Notes: a model not told the origin generated them from the letters alone. DNA of 64,000 bases from Methanocalculus natronophilus (GCF_038751955.1 NZ_JBCEXH010000006.1:1-64000); one strand, 5' to 3'. Numbered from the stretch's first letter, positions 40,291-49,652 are shown. Program-made: numbers and translations.

Positions 40291-41489
40291 CGACCGCCAA
40301 CCTGCCTTGATATTGCGATACGGGATCCAATTTCTGCACAAACCGGGCGTTTCAGGACGACATCGACGATATTCTTCCTGGTTCCGGTAACCACACCGAC
40401 TGTGACAGCAGTCCCCACAGAGAGCATAAGCGGCTCTTTGTGCTTCAGTGGCTCAATCAGCTGCTCAGATGTTGCACCAACGACACGCTCCATCAGGGTG
40501 ACGTCAAACTTCATCGTATCCCATACCGGCGGTAGTTTTCCGGGATGGCCTGCCACCTGGCCGACGAGCGTATCGCTTTTGGTGATAGCAGGATCAAGTT
40601 TTGTGCCAAGACCCGTGAGACCACCCGGTGTTGCCAGGGTGATCTTCTTTGCACCCATGTGCATGGAGCTGATCTTTGTCTGTATAGGCTCCCATTTCGT
40701 CTTATTTTCGATGATTTGCTGCCTTCCGGGACGAATCTCGATCTCCTCACCATCACGGAGCAACCCGCGGATCAGCGACCCGCCGATCACCCCTCCACGG
40801 ATATCACGCCAGCTGGCGGCCGGCTTGTTGATATCAAAGGAGCGCGCAATCAGGAGAACCGGTGGAACATCGGGATCACGATCGATCTCGGGGATCGTCT
40901 CATCAAGTGCACCAACCAGTGCCGGGAAGTTGATCCCTTTCTGTGCTGAAACCGGTATGATGGGTGCATTCTCGGCAACCGTCCCTTTCACAAATTTTTT
41001 AATCTGCTTATAATTCTCAAGTGCAGCAGCCTGGGTAACAACATCGATTTTGTTCTGGACGATAACTATCCGGGTTATCCCGGTTAATTCAAGCGCCATA
41101 AGATGCTCTTTCGTCTGTGGTTGTGGACATGGCTCGTTTGCTGCAATGACAAGCATCGCACCGTCCATGATCGCAGAGCCGGAGAGCATCGTCGCCATCA
41201 GGGTTTCGTGACCGGGGGCGTCCACAAAAGAGACCGATCGAAACGGCTCGGTCTTCCCATTACAGACCGGACAATCCGGAAATGTGGATAGCGCATCAGA
41301 TCCGGTACACGATGGACACCGGTAAAAGGTTACATCCGCATACCCCAGACGGATCGAGATCCCCCGTTTCAACTCTTCACTGTGGCGATCCGTCCAGGTG
41401 CCGGTAACCCCTGAGACAAGCGTCGTTTTTCCGTGGTCGACGTGACCGACGACGCCTATATTGACACTTGGTATTGTAGGATCATGCAA
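40254..41489 (-). CDS. eif2g: Translation initiation factor aIF2 subunit gamma
   Basis: The GTPase that carries initiator Met-tRNA to the small subunit. The 411-residue protein has G1 [14 protein letters not shown] near residues 12-25, a zinc ribbon CPSC...CPVC near 58-77, G3 [12 protein letters not shown] and G4 NKIDVV. Domains II and III follow ([19 protein letters not shown] and onward to VLTE). The start is a TTG at 41489 with GGAGG ten bases upstream, and no in-frame ATG fits. It is the first gene of the ten-gene run to L40e and is divergent from nikR. Confidence 0.96.
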   Translation of the reverse strand: MHDPTIPSVNIGVVGHVDHGKTTLVSGVTGTWTDRHSEELKRGISIRLGYADVTFYRCPSCTGSDALSTFPDCPVCNGKTEPFRSVSFVDAPGHETLMATMLSGSAIMDGAMLVIAANEPCPQPQTKEHLMALELTGITRIVIVQNKIDVVTQAAALENYKQIKKFVKGTVAENAPIIPVSAQKGINFPALVGALDETIPEIDRDPDVPPVLLIARSFDINKPAASWRDIRGGVIGGSLIRGLLRDGEEIEIRPGRQQIIENKTKWEPIQTKISSMHMGAKKITLATPGGLTGLGTKLDPAITKSDTLVGQVAGHPGKLPPVWDTMKFDVTLMERVVGATSEQLIEPLKHKEPLMLSVGTAVTVGVVTGTRKNIVDVVLKRPVCAEIGSRIAISRQVGGRWRLIGMGVLTE

Positions 41490-41700
41490 AGAAACTCAAA
41501 CCTCCATAGCCTATATAATCGTTCTTCTCATAGATAATATCTCAGGGTAGCGGAACGATCAGGATACGATCAGGCACCCCCGTTTTTGGAAGGAGTTGAG
41601 ACCGGCAACACCCCAGAGGACATATGGAGTATGTCAGAACATGAACAATTATTCCGAAATAGTAATATCATAGTGCGAATCAGATACAGTAGGAAATGAT
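41490..41700. promoter_or_regulatory. Divergent promoter region aIF2-gamma / nikR
   Basis: TATATAAT near 41512-41519 and TAGATAATAT near 41531-41540 are TATA candidates for aIF2-gamma. A 9-bp direct repeat ACGATCAGG occurs at 41555 and 41566, an 11-base step. Near nikR, ATATCAT (41665-41671) and ATGATAT (41696-41702) form a perfect 7-bp inverted repeat with a 24-base spacer reaching into the nikR start codon. NikR often represses itself, but this spacing is longer than that of known NikR operators. The ribosome site AGGA is six to seven bases from the nikR ATG. Confidence 0.4.
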
Positions 41701-42123
41701 ATGACCGGAGAATCAGAGTTATCACGAATTGGCATCTCACTCCCGAAGAATCTGCTTGACAAATTTGATGATATCATCGGTATGCGCGGGTACTCATCAC
41801 GTTCCGAGGGTATCAGGGATGCGATCCGCAGCTACATCACATACTACCAGTGGATGAGTGATGTGAAGGGAGATCGCCAGGGTGTTATTACGATGGTATA
41901 TGATCACGAACACCGCGGCCTCATCCAGACACTGACAGAGATCCAGCACGACTATATGTCCCTTATCCAGGCATCACTCCATTCCCATGTCACCCATGAC
42001 CGGTGCCTTGAGGTGATACTGGTGAGAGGGGATGGTAATGACATCAAGGCGGTTGCCGAACGCCTGATGTCGCAAAAAGGTGTTGAATCTGTTAAATTAA
42101 CAACGATTCCGGTAAACAGGTGA
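41701..42123 (+). CDS. nikR: Nickel-responsive transcriptional regulator NikR
   Basis: A 140-residue ribbon-helix-helix regulator with a C-terminal ACT-like nickel domain. The DNA-binding half is SRIGISLPKNLLDKFDDII, then RSEGIRDAIRSYI (residues 8-46). The high-affinity nickel ligands are all present: His83 (IQHDY), His94 and His96 (SLHSHVTH) and Cys102 (DRCLEV). It probably controls nickel uptake genes, none of which are in the window, and possibly nickel-enzyme genes. It stands alone and ends only five bases from the convergent DUF2098 stop. Confidence 0.95.
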   Translation: MTGESELSRIGISLPKNLLDKFDDIIGMRGYSSRSEGIRDAIRSYITYYQWMSDVKGDRQGVITMVYDHEHRGLIQTLTEIQHDYMSLIQASLHSHVTHDRCLEVILVRGDGNDIKAVAERLMSQKGVESVKLTTIPVNR

Positions 42124-42127
42124 GGGA

Positions 42128-42421
42128 TCAGCCCCCACACTCAACATTATCGTCACAGAGACGTGCACTCTCGGCAGCCAGAGTCTGGCGGATGACATCC
42201 TCCTGGATCTCTTCACGCACATCCTTCTCTTTCTTTGGCTTATTCTCTTTCAGGCTGGTTATAGGCGTGAGCATGTCGGCACGGTAGAGAAGATCGGTTG
42301 TATCGACAATACAGAAGAGATCACCCCCAATCTCTTCAATACCGGTCACAGTACCGACGGTTCCGGTTCGCCCATACCGGACCGCCTGGCCGGGCTTGAT
42401 AGCAGTGGTCATGGTTAGCAT
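42128..42421 (-). CDS. DUF2098-family protein
   Basis: A 97-residue protein. The N-terminal half (TTAIKPGQAVRYGRTGTVGTVTGIEEIGGDLFCIVDTTDLLYRADMLTPI) is a small beta-barrel-like domain typical of methanogen DUF2098. The C-terminal half is charged and helical (KENKPKKEKDVREEIQEDVIRQTLAAE). No function is known for the family. The ATG at 42421 follows a TTTATCC box by about 25 bases and lacks a ribosome site, suggesting a leaderless mRNA; the next ATG is nine bases later. Confidence 0.75.
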   Translation of the reverse strand: MLTMTTAIKPGQAVRYGRTGTVGTVTGIEEIGGDLFCIVDTTDLLYRADMLTPITSLKENKPKKEKDVREEIQEDVIRQTLAAESARLCDDNVECGG

Positions 42422-42525
42422 TGTAGGTACGGGACGGGATAAAGATATTGGGATCGGTTGTTCCATCCACCCCCGGGGGGCTGATTGCCTGGACCTTCAG
42501 AGAACCTGCCAGTAGTACCCGGACC

Positions 42526-43503
42526 CTACCAGTGCACCCTCTGGAGCAGTTTGGCAACCCGCCGTGTTCCTGGCTGCGGCTTCAGGTTATCGGGAAGATG
42601 AACAGCATCCCCTTTCAAAGCCGAGAATATCGAGCCAAGTGATCTGCCCATCGAAGGGCCGTATCCGCCTTCAAGCACAAGCGCAATCGGCAGATCCAGT
42701 GCATCTGTAATCGTGCGTGCCATCATCCCGAAATCTTTTGGAACAAGATGCATGCCTGCAAGCGGATCATCACTGAGCCCGTCCTGGCCGGATGAGATGA
42801 TCAATGCATCCGGATCAAACCGGATCATCGCCGGGATAAAAACCTCCCGGAAAACCCAGAGAAAATCAGCTGATGTGCAGCCGGGAAGGATCGGGGCATT
42901 TAAGGTGTAGCCTTTACCGGCACCTGATCCTATCTCATCTATCCATCCTGTCCGGGGGAAGCTGTTACTCTGGTGGATCGACATCACAAGCACCCGGTCA
43001 CTTGTATAGAATGCTTTCTGCGTCCCATTGCAATGGTGGACATCCCAGTCAAGGATGGCAACCCGGTCATAATCCCTGAGAAGGGAGGCTGCAGCAATCG
43101 CAGCGCTGTTAAAGAGGCAGAAGCCCATGGCACGATCCGGTTCGGCGTGGTGTCCCGGGGGGCGGCCGAGGGCAAAGGCGCGTTCACCATCAATTGCACG
43201 CTCTGCTGCAAAGACAGCCGAACCGGCTGCATATGATGCCACCTCAAAGGAGCGGGGGGTGATATAGGTGTCGGGATCAATAAATCTCACCCCACCAAAC
43301 TCGGAGAGCTGGCGGATCATCCGGATATGTGCAGGCGTATGCACAGAGGCAAGATCCGCTTCCTCTGCCAGAACCGGGGGATGGATGGTGACGCCATCTG
43401 GAATACCCTCACGGAGGGCATCCAGACGGAGTGCGCATTCCGGATGGTTGTCAATATGGTGGAGGGAGAAGATCTCCCCTGAGACAGCAGATGTGCGGGG
43501 CAT
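42526..43503 (-). CDS. Histone deacetylase superfamily amidohydrolase
   Basis: A 325-residue zinc hydrolase of the HDAC/AcuC/acetylpolyamine amidohydrolase group. The catalytic His pair is in GRPPGHHAEPDRAMGFCLFN near residues 112-131. Zinc ligands lie in AILDWDVHHCNGTQ near 148-161 (Asp and His) and SSGQDGLSDDPL (Asp). The usual active-site Tyr region is EGGYGP. The signature is complete, so it should be active. Substrates in archaea could be acetyl-lysine on chromatin proteins or acetylpolyamines. It is the last gene before the glm operon gap, and no histone gene is adjacent. Confidence 0.92.
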   Translation of the reverse strand: MPRTSAVSGEIFSLHHIDNHPECALRLDALREGIPDGVTIHPPVLAEEADLASVHTPAHIRMIRQLSEFGGVRFIDPDTYITPRSFEVASYAAGSAVFAAERAIDGERAFALGRPPGHHAEPDRAMGFCLFNSAAIAAASLLRDYDRVAILDWDVHHCNGTQKAFYTSDRVLVMSIHQSNSFPRTGWIDEIGSGAGKGYTLNAPILPGCTSADFLWVFREVFIPAMIRFDPDALIISSGQDGLSDDPLAGMHLVPKDFGMMARTITDALDLPIALVLEGGYGPSMGRSLGSIFSALKGDAVHLPDNLKPQPGTRRVAKLLQRVHW

Positions 43504-43624
43504 ACGGGATCAACAAACTACAGCACTCTTGTCAGGTGCCAGATGAAACTGAGCTGAAATACGATTGCAGACAGAATACTGTCTGGAAAGCATCAGGATT
43601 TGGCAGGAACCATGCACGAACAAC

Positions 43625-45370
43625 TCACTCCACAGTCACACTTTTTGCCAGGTTCCGTGGCTTATCAATATCACACCCAAGCGCATCCGCAGTCTGGTAG
43701 GCAAGCCGCTGGAGGAGGACAGAGACCGATGCAACAGCAGCCACCTCGTCCTGAGCCGGAACCGGGAGGAAGAGATCCACAAGTTCCGGCAGTTCATCAT
43801 CACCGGTTAAGCCGATTCCGATCACCGGTGCTCCACGCGCTTTAATCTCCTTAATATTTGAGAGCATCACCGGGTATGTCCTGCCGGGCATCGCAACCGC
43901 GATGACAGGAGTATCCGGGGAGAGGAGTGCAAACGGCCCATGCTTCAGCTCGCCTGCCGCATACCCCTCAGCATGGATATAGGTGATCTCTTTCATCTTC
44001 AGTGCCCCTTCAAGCGCCACGGGATAGTAGAGACCCCGGCCAATGAAGAAGATAGAGTTCGCACATTTGCAGAGTGAGACTGCCCCGTCAACCGGTATGG
44101 TGAGTGCGTCCTCGATCATGACATTCACGCGATCAAGATCCCATTCAGACAGGTTCTCCGAGAGGGAAGAGGCGATCTCAAGACCTGCTGCAAGCTGGGC
44201 AATGAACGATTTTGTCGCAGCGACACTCACTTCGGGACCGGCACGGGTATAGATCGTCGCATCAGCGATCCTGGCAACTGATGATCCGACCACATTGGTG
44301 ATCGCAATTGTGGGGCAGCCGCATGACTTTGCCATCTTCAGTGCGGCAAGCGTATCCGCAGTCTCACCGGACTGGGTAAGACCGATGATCAGGTCAGTGA
44401 GCGGTGGAGTATAGTACTTAAATTCTGATCCGATCTCAACCCTGACGGGGATACCGCAGTATGACTCAAGGATGTACTTATAGAGAAGGCCAGCATGATA
44501 GGATGAGCCGCAGGCGATGACCGATATCGTCTCTTTTCTCTTTGAGAGGATGGCAAGAGCCTCGTCTGCCTCTCTCACCGCCTGAAGGGTATTGTAGAAG
44601 ACCTGGGGCTGTTCAAAGATCTCTTTCAGCATAAAGTGGGTGAACCCACCCTTTTTGGCATCCTCAACATCCCAGTCCACCTCTTCTGCCTGACGTGAAA
44701 CCGGGTTGCCATCATGGAAGATCTGCAGCTCTGATCTCAAAAGGGCAATACAATCGCCATCTTCAAGATAGATCACCCGTCGGGTATACTCGAGTAGGGG
44801 AGTGATATCTGATGAACAGAAGAACTCACGATCTCCAATCCCGATCACAAGAGGGCTTCCGTTCCGGGCGCCAACAATTGTGTCGCATCCTTCTGCAGCC
44901 ACGAGGAGGGCATATGAGCCTTTGAGACGCGGAAGAATCGCAAAGAAAGCAGACCGAAGATCTCCATCAAACTGCTCCTCAACAAGATGGGCAACCACCT
45001 CGGTATCGGTATCTGATCTGAAGATATGTCCGCGTGCAAGTAATTCACGCTTCAGTTCTGCATAGTTCTCAATGATCCCGTTATGCACCACCGCAATTCT
45101 GCCGGTACAATCAAGGTGGGGGTGAGCATTGCGGTCGTCTGGAACACCATGGGTTGCCCACCGGGTATGCCCAATCCCAATCGTCCCCGGCAGACTGGTA
45201 AACGAGGGATCGGCACCAGAGATTCTGCCGCTCTTTTTAGCTACAGAGAGACCTTCATTCAGTGTTGCAAGGCCAAAGGAATCATATCCCCTGTATTCAA
45301 GCTTCTTTAAACCCTCAATCACAATTCTGGCTGCCTGGCGATTACCGATATAGCCCACAAGCCCACACAT
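43625..45370 (-). CDS. glmS: Glutamine-fructose-6-phosphate aminotransferase
   Basis: Makes glucosamine-6-phosphate, the entry to UDP-GlcNAc. The 581-residue protein begins CGLVGYIGNRQAARI with the catalytic Cys as residue 2 after Met removal. HTRWATHGVPDDRNAHPHLD and NGIIENYAELKREL belong to the glutaminase domain. Two SIS isomerase domains occupy about residues 255-580, with CGSSYHAG and the C-terminal KPRNLAKSVTVE, the strictly conserved tail. It starts one base after the stop of the nucleotidyltransferase gene. Standard enzymes are about 600 residues, so this is slightly compact. Confidence 0.96.
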   Translation of the reverse strand: MCGLVGYIGNRQAARIVIEGLKKLEYRGYDSFGLATLNEGLSVAKKSGRISGADPSFTSLPGTIGIGHTRWATHGVPDDRNAHPHLDCTGRIAVVHNGIIENYAELKRELLARGHIFRSDTDTEVVAHLVEEQFDGDLRSAFFAILPRLKGSYALLVAAEGCDTIVGARNGSPLVIGIGDREFFCSSDITPLLEYTRRVIYLEDGDCIALLRSELQIFHDGNPVSRQAEEVDWDVEDAKKGGFTHFMLKEIFEQPQVFYNTLQAVREADEALAILSKRKETISVIACGSSYHAGLLYKYILESYCGIPVRVEIGSEFKYYTPPLTDLIIGLTQSGETADTLAALKMAKSCGCPTIAITNVVGSSVARIADATIYTRAGPEVSVAATKSFIAQLAAGLEIASSLSENLSEWDLDRVNVMIEDALTIPVDGAVSLCKCANSIFFIGRGLYYPVALEGALKMKEITYIHAEGYAAGELKHGPFALLSPDTPVIAVAMPGRTYPVMLSNIKEIKARGAPVIGIGLTGDDELPELVDLFLPVPAQDEVAAVASVSVLLQRLAYQTADALGCDIDKPRNLAKSVTVE

Positions 45371-45371
45371 T

Positions 45372-46535
45372 TCAGATCACCCGCGAGCCATCAGGAATCA
45401 CTCCTTCAAGCCGCCTGCCAGAACGGACATCGACATTGTTTCCAAGGATGCATCCCGTCAGGACAACAGATGGTTCAAGCCGGACACCTTCGCCAAGAAT
45501 GGCGCCAAACGTGCCGCGGTGAAGCATCTTCGCATCTCCGTCCCCAAGTGAATAGAGGCCGGATGTCGTGATCGTTGAGAGATGATCAGCTATCAGGCAC
45601 CCATCCCCGATAACAGAGTCAGAAATCCGGGAATGGGAGCCAACCCTGACATCATCCATAAGAATACTGTTTTCCACAAAAGTGAATGGCTCTATACTGA
45701 CACGGCTCCCGATACTCACATCAGGTCCGATGACCGTATTTGGGTGGATGACGGTATCATCCCCGATCCTGACCGGACCGGTGATACAGCAGCCAGGGCC
45801 GATGGTGGTTCTGGATCCAATTGATACATTCCCCCTTATCGTGACAAGACGGCTTATAGCCCCGCTTTTTTGTGGCTCATTGGTTCTGAGCAGATGCCGG
45901 TTCTGACTGAGAAGATCCCATGCATGGATCGCATCATCCCATTCACAGCCCCGGACAGCCCGGATCAAAACACCCTCAGCTATCAGGCGGATGAGGAGAT
46001 CTGAAAGTTCAAATTCGGAGACAGATTGTATCACTTCAGGTGTGAAGAGATAGAGCCCGCTGCTGACAAGGGAAGGTCCTGTTTCATCCGGCTTCTCGAT
46101 AAAGGAGGTCACATAATTGTTCTGCACGGTCACGACACCATAATGGGACGGAGAAGAGGAGGAGTTGACCATGATGGCGTTCCCATCTGATCCCATCATC
46201 CTGATGGAGTCGGCATCCACGTACGTATCCCCTGAGAGAACGAGTGCCGTATCGTGGATGAGGGGTGCTGCACAGGCGAGGGCATGAGCAGATCCAAGCT
46301 GCCGCTCCTGGACGACAACCCGAACCTCATGATCGAGACTGTTTAAATGCCTGATCACCTGCTCTTTCCTGTACCCGACGACGACGATGATATCCCGTAT
46401 ACCGGATGCGAGGAGGGCATCAATACAATAATCGATTAAAGGGCGGTTGCCAACGGGTATAAGCGCCTTTGGCCGGTTTTTTGTTAACGGGCGAAGCCGC
46501 CAGCCCTCGCCACCTGCCAGAATAACTGCCTGCAT
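45372..46535 (-). CDS. Sugar-1-phosphate nucleotidylyltransferase with beta-helix domain (GlmU-like, second copy)
   Basis: A 387-residue protein: nucleotidyltransferase domain (VILAGGEGWRLRPLTKNRPKALIPVGNRPL at residues 4-33, the GGxGxRLxPLTxxxPK motif), with VLSGDTYVDAD and SFIEKPDETG further on. A C-terminal left-handed beta-helix runs from about residue 230, with hexapeptide repeats such as VSIGSRTTIGPGCCITGPVRIGDD. It is homologous to the next upstream gene. The second domain may transfer acetyl to glucosamine-1-phosphate, or the protein may act on another sugar. Which of the two paralogues does which step cannot be read from sequence. It starts seven bases after the upstream stop. Confidence 0.88.
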   Translation of the reverse strand: MQAVILAGGEGWRLRPLTKNRPKALIPVGNRPLIDYCIDALLASGIRDIIVVVGYRKEQVIRHLNSLDHEVRVVVQERQLGSAHALACAAPLIHDTALVLSGDTYVDADSIRMMGSDGNAIMVNSSSSPSHYGVVTVQNNYVTSFIEKPDETGPSLVSSGLYLFTPEVIQSVSEFELSDLLIRLIAEGVLIRAVRGCEWDDAIHAWDLLSQNRHLLRTNEPQKSGAISRLVTIRGNVSIGSRTTIGPGCCITGPVRIGDDTVIHPNTVIGPDVSIGSRVSIEPFTFVENSILMDDVRVGSHSRISDSVIGDGCLIADHLSTITTSGLYSLGDGDAKMLHRGTFGAILGEGVRLEPSVVLTGCILGNNVDVRSGRRLEGVIPDGSRVI

Positions 46536-46541
46536 CTTCTC

Positions 46542-47759
46542 TTACCTCGAAATGATTGTGTCATCGTCATAGACGCCATCAACAAACGAATGTGGCGCAA
46601 TTCTTGAGTTCGATCCGATGATCGATCCCGTATTGACCGAGCAGTTGATGCCAAAGAGGACATCATCGCCTATGACCGCACCAAACTTCTTTCTTCCTGT
46701 GGCAATCCCTCCTGATGACACAATCCCATGATCATGCCGGAGATTGGCAATTTTTGTCCCTGCACCGAAATTGCACCCTGCTCCGATGACGCTGTCGCCG
46801 ATATAGTTGAAATGAGGGATCTTTGTGCCATGGAAGATGACAGAATTCTTCACTTCCACGGCATGGCCGATATGGCATGAGTCGCCGATAGCAGTCTTTG
46901 GCCGGATATAGGCATGGGGCCCGATGATGCAGTTTTTACCTATACAGCAGGGGCCTTCGATATAACTGCCAAAACGTATGACTGTCCCTTCCCCGATTGT
47001 GACCTGGCCGGTTATGAAAACCCCTTCCTCGATAAATCCGGCGTTCTCTGCTGCTTCATCCGGGAGGATAGTTTCATGGGCAGCAAGGATATCCCATGGG
47101 TAGCCGACATCCATCCATGACCGGAAATGGACAGCAGCAAGCCGGCCCTCGTCAATGTACCTGGTGAGGGCATCGGTCAGTTCGTACTCGCCCCGGCCCG
47201 AAAGCCCGATTGTCTGAAGCAGGTCAAATATTTCTGGAGAGAAGAGATAGGCGCCAGCATTGATCATGCTGCTCTTTGGATGCTTTGATTTCTCTTCCAG
47301 GTTCACAACCCGGTTGCTTTCAAGAACAACCACACCGTACTCGCCGGGGTTTTCAGTCTCTGCAACTGCCATTGCGGGAGCAGGCAATTCCGAGAGTGCC
47401 TCTATCTCGCCGGAACTGACGATCATATCCCCGTTCATCATCAGGAAGCTGCCGGATACAAGCCCTTCGGCAGAAAGGAGCGCATCTGCTGTGCCACGCT
47501 GCCTCTTCTGGAGGACATACTCTATCTCAACACCGAGCCCGCTGCCATCACCAAAGTGATCCCGGACAGCCTGTTCCCCGTATCCGACCACCAGGATAAA
47601 GCGCCTGATACCGGCATCCCTTGCAGCAATAATTAAGTGTTCAAGCATCGGGCGGTTAGCAAGCGGGATCATCACCTTGGGGCGGTTCGTTGTCAGCGGC
47701 CGCATCCGTTTTCCTTCTCCCGCTGCAAGAATGACACATTCAGTTGGTACTGCCATCAT
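46542..47759 (-). CDS. Bifunctional UTP-glucosamine-1-phosphate nucleotidylyltransferase / acetyltransferase (GlmU-like)
   Basis: A 405-residue protein with VILAAGEGKRMRPLTTNRPKVMIPLANRP at about residues 9-37, MMNGDMIVSSGEIEAL, and NLEEKSKHPKSSMINAGAYLF. The left-handed beta-helix from about residue 245 contains GEGTVIRFGSYIEGPCCIGKNCIIGPHAYIRPKTAIGD. It also has the acetyltransferase-like AVEVKNSVIFHGTKIPHFNYIGDSVIG and AGTKIANLRHDHG. The KIPHxxYxGDSxxG segment is typical of enzymes acetylating glucosamine-1-phosphate. It overlaps glmM by four bases (ATGATG). Together with its paralogue it gives the pathway two nucleotidyltransferases. Confidence 0.9.
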   Translation of the reverse strand: MMAVPTECVILAAGEGKRMRPLTTNRPKVMIPLANRPMLEHLIIAARDAGIRRFILVVGYGEQAVRDHFGDGSGLGVEIEYVLQKRQRGTADALLSAEGLVSGSFLMMNGDMIVSSGEIEALSELPAPAMAVAETENPGEYGVVVLESNRVVNLEEKSKHPKSSMINAGAYLFSPEIFDLLQTIGLSGRGEYELTDALTRYIDEGRLAAVHFRSWMDVGYPWDILAAHETILPDEAAENAGFIEEGVFITGQVTIGEGTVIRFGSYIEGPCCIGKNCIIGPHAYIRPKTAIGDSCHIGHAVEVKNSVIFHGTKIPHFNYIGDSVIGAGCNFGAGTKIANLRHDHGIVSSGGIATGRKKFGAVIGDDVLFGINCSVNTGSIIGSNSRIAPHSFVDGVYDDDTIISR

Positions 47760-49012
47760 GAGACCTTCCGGATCGCTCTTTTTAATCTATCTTCACCTTC
47801 TGAAAGAAGACGTTTTGCATTATCTTTCGTTCTGCCTTCCGCGGTCACCCGGACTTTTGGCTCAGTGCCACTTGCACGTACCAGGTACCAGCCGTCCTCC
47901 TCCTCCACCCGGAGACCATCTGTTGGGTTCTCTGCACCAAGAGCACGGAGTACTGCTGCTCCATCAGGTGTCGGAATTGATGAGCGCAGGATTGGATACA
48001 CCGGCATGCCATCAACTTCTTCTGCGAGATCCCATTCACCGGCGATTTCACAGATAAGGGCCGCAGCATAGACGCCATCGGGGCAGAGCGAGTGGGAGGG
48101 GAAGATCCAGCTCCCGGAGGGTTCGCCTCCAAGGCTTCCCCAGGAGAGGAGGGCTTCAGAGACATAACTGTCACCAACAGGCGTGCGGCGGACTGTCGCA
48201 ACCTCGTCAACTGCCATGGACGCATCCATGGTTGTCACCACCTCGCCGAGGTCAAGGTATGACGCAAAGAGCATCAGGAGGTGTTCGCCTGCAATGAACC
48301 GCCCCCTGTTATCAAAGGCAACGCACCTGTCTGCATCCCCGTCCTGGGCGATCCCGCAGGCAGCACCGGAGCTCCTGATAACCTGTGGCATATAGGAGAG
48401 GTTCTCAGGCAGGGGTTCAGATGGACGCGGAAACAGCGGAGTTGGATCGCAGTTGAGCAGCACGGCAGGAAGATGGCTCTCTTTGAGAAGGGCGGGGGTG
48501 ATGAGCGATCCTGCACCGCCGCCGCAATCCAGGACAACCGTCATCCCTTCAGGAAGAGAGAGGGAAGAGAGGATTGCGTCCTGGTGCTGCGTCACAATCT
48601 CTGATTCGACCCTTGAACCGATGGTTCTCCAGTCAGTCCATGAAGGATCACCGAGGGTCGCTTCAATCTCATGCTGCTCTGCACGTGTGATGGATGAACC
48701 ATCGGGATTGAAGACTTTTAATCCATTATATTCTTCAGGGTTATGCGAGGCCGTCACCATGATGCCGGCATCTGTATTCCGGGCCGCATAGGCAACAGTC
48801 GGGGTCGGCGCAACCCCTCCGGAGAGAACATCAGACCCGGCAGAGAGGAGGCCTGCAATAAGAGATTCGGCAAGTATATGGCCGCTTGATCGCGTATCCC
48901 GTGCGACAACCACCTTCTGCCTGCCGGCACCCATGGAGAGGCCGAGACTAAGGGAGAGATCAAGAAGCGTTCTGCCATACTGCATCCTGATCCCCGATGA
49001 TCCAAAGAGCAT
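47756..49012 (-). CDS. glmM: Phosphoglucosamine mutase
   Basis: A 418-residue alpha-phosphohexomutase converting glucosamine-6-phosphate to glucosamine-1-phosphate. The phosphoserine loop is GIMVTASHNPEEYNG near residues 78-92. The metal loop is GIAQDGDADRCVAF near 219-232, the sugar-binding loop GGEPSGSWIF and the phosphate loop VRASGTEPKVRVTAEG at the C-terminus. Members acting on glucose or mannose share the fold; operon context with glmS and GlmU-like genes favours glucosamine. It is the first gene of the glm operon, 34 bases downstream of the unknown gene. Confidence 0.9.
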   Translation of the reverse strand: MLFGSSGIRMQYGRTLLDLSLSLGLSMGAGRQKVVVARDTRSSGHILAESLIAGLLSAGSDVLSGGVAPTPTVAYAARNTDAGIMVTASHNPEEYNGLKVFNPDGSSITRAEQHEIEATLGDPSWTDWRTIGSRVESEIVTQHQDAILSSLSLPEGMTVVLDCGGGAGSLITPALLKESHLPAVLLNCDPTPLFPRPSEPLPENLSYMPQVIRSSGAACGIAQDGDADRCVAFDNRGRFIAGEHLLMLFASYLDLGEVVTTMDASMAVDEVATVRRTPVGDSYVSEALLSWGSLGGEPSGSWIFPSHSLCPDGVYAAALICEIAGEWDLAEEVDGMPVYPILRSSIPTPDGAAVLRALGAENPTDGLRVEEEDGWYLVRASGTEPKVRVTAEGRTKDNAKRLLSEGEDRLKRAIRKVS

Positions 49013-49046
49013 ACAGAAGATGGGATCAATTCCTAATTATGGTTAC

Positions 49047-49652
49047 TCATCTGCCAAACGGGCACCAGTGCTTCAGGTCCATGAGAGAACAGACTCCGGC
49101 AGTTGACGGCCCAAGGAAGACGAACTCTTTTGTCTCAAGATACTGGTCCTGTATAGCGACACCTTCGTCAGAGACAAGACCATCGCCTGCAATAATGATG
49201 ATATCAGCTTCCTCAGGGCTCGCTGCAATACGGCCCTTGAAGAGATCCGGAATGGAGTTCAGATCCCCAACAGGGTAGACACTGCCTGCATCATACATCC
49301 GGAGGAGAAGTTCCCGGCACTCTTCATGGCTGGAGGGCGAACATGCATGCAGCTTCCGTGACATACAGGCAAAGCCTGTCAGGACATTCATGATGGCGCA
49401 GGCAGCAGCCCGGGTCTTTGGTTTCTTTAGTGCAGCCTCATACAGAAAAGAAATCTTCGTCTTCCCCTCAAACGGGGTCGTCGTCACCATCTCTGCGGTT
49501 CTTCCGCCATACACCGCTTCAAGGCAGACACCTTTTGGGTACTGGCAGGTTGGAACATCAGTATTAATCCAGAGTGAGACGATGCCATCATCGCACCCGC
49601 TTCCCTCAAGTTGTTCTTTCAGCTTTTTTACCGCTCTCCTGATAAGTGTCAT
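49047..49652 (-). CDS. Cys-containing hypothetical protein, last gene of the suf-pcm run
   Basis: A 201-residue protein from the ATG at 49652, which overlaps the cyclase stop as ATGA. I do not assign it firmly. Two parts are visible: residues about 1-90 with KTRAAACAIMNVLTGFACMSRKLHAC, and a C-terminal part with ADIIIIAGDGLVSDEGVAIQD and FVFLGPSTAGVCSLMDLKHWCPFGR. The latter recalls the domain of DUF364-like proteins that ends in a GPSTxxxP loop. Ten Cys are scattered through it, some likely metal ligands (CxYPKGVC, ACSPSSHEEC, HWC). It might act in Fe-S or metal handling with the upstream suf genes, which is inference from context. Confidence 0.65.
   Translation of the reverse strand: MTLIRRAVKKLKEQLEGSGCDDGIVSLWINTDVPTCQYPKGVCLEAVYGGRTAEMVTTTPFEGKTKISFLYEAALKKPKTRAAACAIMNVLTGFACMSRKLHACSPSSHEECRELLLRMYDAGSVYPVGDLNSIPDLFKGRIAASPEEADIIIIAGDGLVSDEGVAIQDQYLETKEFVFLGPSTAGVCSLMDLKHWCPFGR

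Noticed and set aside
40135-41013. Plus-strand open frame of 292 codons opposite the PIN and aIF2-gamma genes.
   Set aside because: Ser/Pro-rich shadow of aIF2-gamma with no motif.
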